Part shown: in pieces, positions 6,121-7,066 of the stretch
Layout of the letters: each line of letters begins with the position of its first letter
Numbering within the stretch: position 1 is the first letter of the stretch
Assembly (NCBI GenBank): GCA_011052285.1
Contig: DRJH01000240.1
Span: forward strand, 1 to 7,066
Reading direction: 5' to 3'
DNA from: Gammaproteobacteria bacterium
GTDB lineage: Bacteria; Pseudomonadota; Gammaproteobacteria; Arenicellales; DRJH01
DNA: 7,066 bases
Notes under the pieces: generated by a model
Database searches by the model: none
Told to the model about the DNA's origin: nothing
What the model saw: the letters and a program-made list of their open reading frames with translations, nothing else
Translations under genes and position numbers: made by a program

Positions 6121-6861
6121 ATGAGCGCACCGAATCGGTTTAAACATATCGTTATGGCTGCGAGTATGGTGCTGGGATCCGGAGTAAGCGCTGTCTTTGC
6201 TCTACAACTGCAGATGATAACTCCAGGTCAATACACCAGAAACGATGCTGGCGGCACGAGCACCCGATCAGCAGTGTCAACAACCACCTCCCCCGTGGCA
6301 CGGCCCCGGGCCGGGGCCGGGGCCGGGGTCAGCACCCGGCGCATTCAAGCGGTGGGAAAAACTGCTGCAGTACTGAAACAACTGCCGGATCTGGTTATCG
6401 GCAGACTGTATGCCACAGCCAATGTTATCCACTCAGGAGACAATATCAGCCTGCAGGTCAAGGTAAGCAACCGTAGTTCCATCGCGATCCGCGGAATCCG
6501 GGTGCGCTTTTTGAATCGACAGAGTCGACAAGTATTGGGAGAGAAAACCCTGAATCTGGCTGCTGGAGCCTTTGCTGTCAGCCGACTTAACACCCCTGTG
6601 GTCGGTAATGGCCGGGTCGGCATTGCGGCAATACTTGACCCCAATCAGCGTGTTGCCGAGCGCAATGAAAAAAACAATGCGGCCCAGTTGCAACTGTCCA
6701 TCACCCCGACAACGACAAGAACTTCACAGGCAATCACCGCAGGCCATACCCCTATTGCCAGCAATCTTCTGTGCAGCGATCACGGCAATTACGCGGAGTG
6801 TCCGGACTGTTTCAAAAACAGCAGGCTACGTTGGCGACATCCGCCCCGACAGCCGGTATAA
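6121..6861 (+). CDS. Secreted CARDB-domain protein, function unknown
   Basis: The 246-residue product begins with a signal peptide: basic n-region (Arg6, Lys8), hydrophobic 10-26, and a probable cut after Ala27 (VFA). A low-complexity Ser/Thr/Pro/Ala linker with an Ala-Gly repeat (64-69) follows. About 88-194 fits a CARDB beta-sandwich: LPDLVI at the start, VKVSNRSS in the middle, and the hallmark ILDPNQRVAERNEKNNAAQLQL at the end. CARDB folds are extracellular adhesion-like modules found in surface and secreted proteins; no enzyme motif is present. The last 30 residues (from Cys218, with Cys227 and Cys230) look unlike the rest, and another frame stays open beyond the stop, so a frameshift near 6765-6790 is possible. 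It follows the leader and promoter candidate and has no partner gene in view. Confidence 0.75.
   Translation: MSAPNRFKHIVMAASMVLGSGVSAVFALQLQMITPGQYTRNDAGGTSTRSAVSTTTSPVARPRAGAGAGVSTRRIQAVGKTAAVLKQLPDLVIGRLYATANVIHSGDNISLQVKVSNRSSIAIRGIRVRFLNRQSRQVLGEKTLNLAAGAFAVSRLNTPVVGNGRVGIAAILDPNQRVAERNEKNNAAQLQLSITPTTTRTSQAITAGHTPIASNLLCSDHGNYAECPDCFKNSRLRWRHPPRQPV
6308..6328 (+). repeat. GGGGCC-type hexanucleotide repeat with G-quadruplex potential
   Basis: Four runs of G (3, 4, 4 and 4 bases) are separated by exactly CC each time, giving about three 6-bp units inside the CARDB coding sequence. They encode alternating Ala and Gly at residues 64-69. On the plus strand the runs meet the standard rule for an intramolecular G-quadruplex. 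The period is in frame, so slippage would change the length of the linker and not the reading frame. Confidence 0.85.
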
Positions 6862-7066
6862 AAAAACCACTGGGTTCGCTAGCTGTATCACCGTTTGGAC
6901 AGGTAGCCCCACGCGGGCAAGGCCGTGGGTTTGGCAGCAAAATCCCGCACCGTGCATTCAATACTACCACGGCCATCGCTGCTGCCCCGGCGCCAGGATA
7001 AAAAGCGGTGACGGGAATCCGTCGGCAGAGGCCCCAGGTGAGCATGAACTCTGCGCAGCAAATGGC
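6862..7066 (+). other. Region after the CARDB stop with alternative open frames
   Basis: No separate gene can be supported. One plus-strand frame stays open to a TAA at 6999-7001 and reads as an Ala/Gly/Pro/Thr-rich sequence similar in composition to the CARDB linker. Another plus-strand frame has no stop before the window end but is Cys- and Trp-rich and looks non-coding. A small hairpin, GACGG-GAAT-CCGTC (7010-7023), lacks a U-tract. The region may be the frameshifted 3' part of the upstream gene. Confidence 0.35.

Noticed and set aside
1..7066. CRISPR array or defence system
   Set aside because: The only direct repeats are 6, 15 and 18 bp tandem units without spacers, and no defence-type protein was seen.

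Overview
The window most likely comes from a gammaproteobacterium. The exonuclease is of the E. coli epsilon type, including the C-terminal tail that binds the polymerase subunit. It sits next to rnhA and a YafS-like methyltransferase, a neighbourhood known from Escherichia and Pseudomonas. GyrA has the Thr-Ala-Val-Tyr-Asp quinolone region seen in Pseudomonas. I cannot name the order or genus.

Layout. Positions 1-192 hold an 18-bp tandem repeat and a roughly 104-bp imperfect palindrome, just downstream of gyrA. Positions 193-4900, all on the minus strand, are an intact housekeeping block read in the order yafS-like methyltransferase, rnhA, dnaQ, gyrA. The first three are tightly packed (a 7-nt gap, then a 4-nt ATGA overlap) and look like one transcription unit. 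gyrA follows after 118 bp and has a plausible extended -10 promoter of its own. The block joins chromosome-maintenance functions: RNA-DNA hybrid removal, replication proofreading and supercoiling.

Positions 4901-5159 are a non-coding stretch with several small perfect hairpins. Positions 5160 to about 5813 (plus strand) are a decayed transposase: a good ribosome binding site and DUF772-type N-terminal half, then a nonsense codon, a one-base insertion and loss of the 3' half. It also carries a 15-bp in-frame tandem duplication. The insertion remnant lies immediately upstream of the methyltransferase operon.

Positions 5814-6120 hold no convincing gene. They contain a near-consensus extended -10 element and a folded leader with two competing ATGAAC segments for one GTTCAT partner, ending in a strong Shine-Dalgarno. 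The leader feeds a secreted CARDB-domain protein (6121-6861) whose coding sequence contains a short GGGGCC-type hexanucleotide repeat able to form a G-quadruplex. After its stop, two other frames stay open, so the gene may be frameshifted.

No complete novel defence or mobile system is visible. The most interesting items are the long palindrome after gyrA, the alternative-pairing leader, the G-rich in-frame repeat and the mutational history of the transposase.
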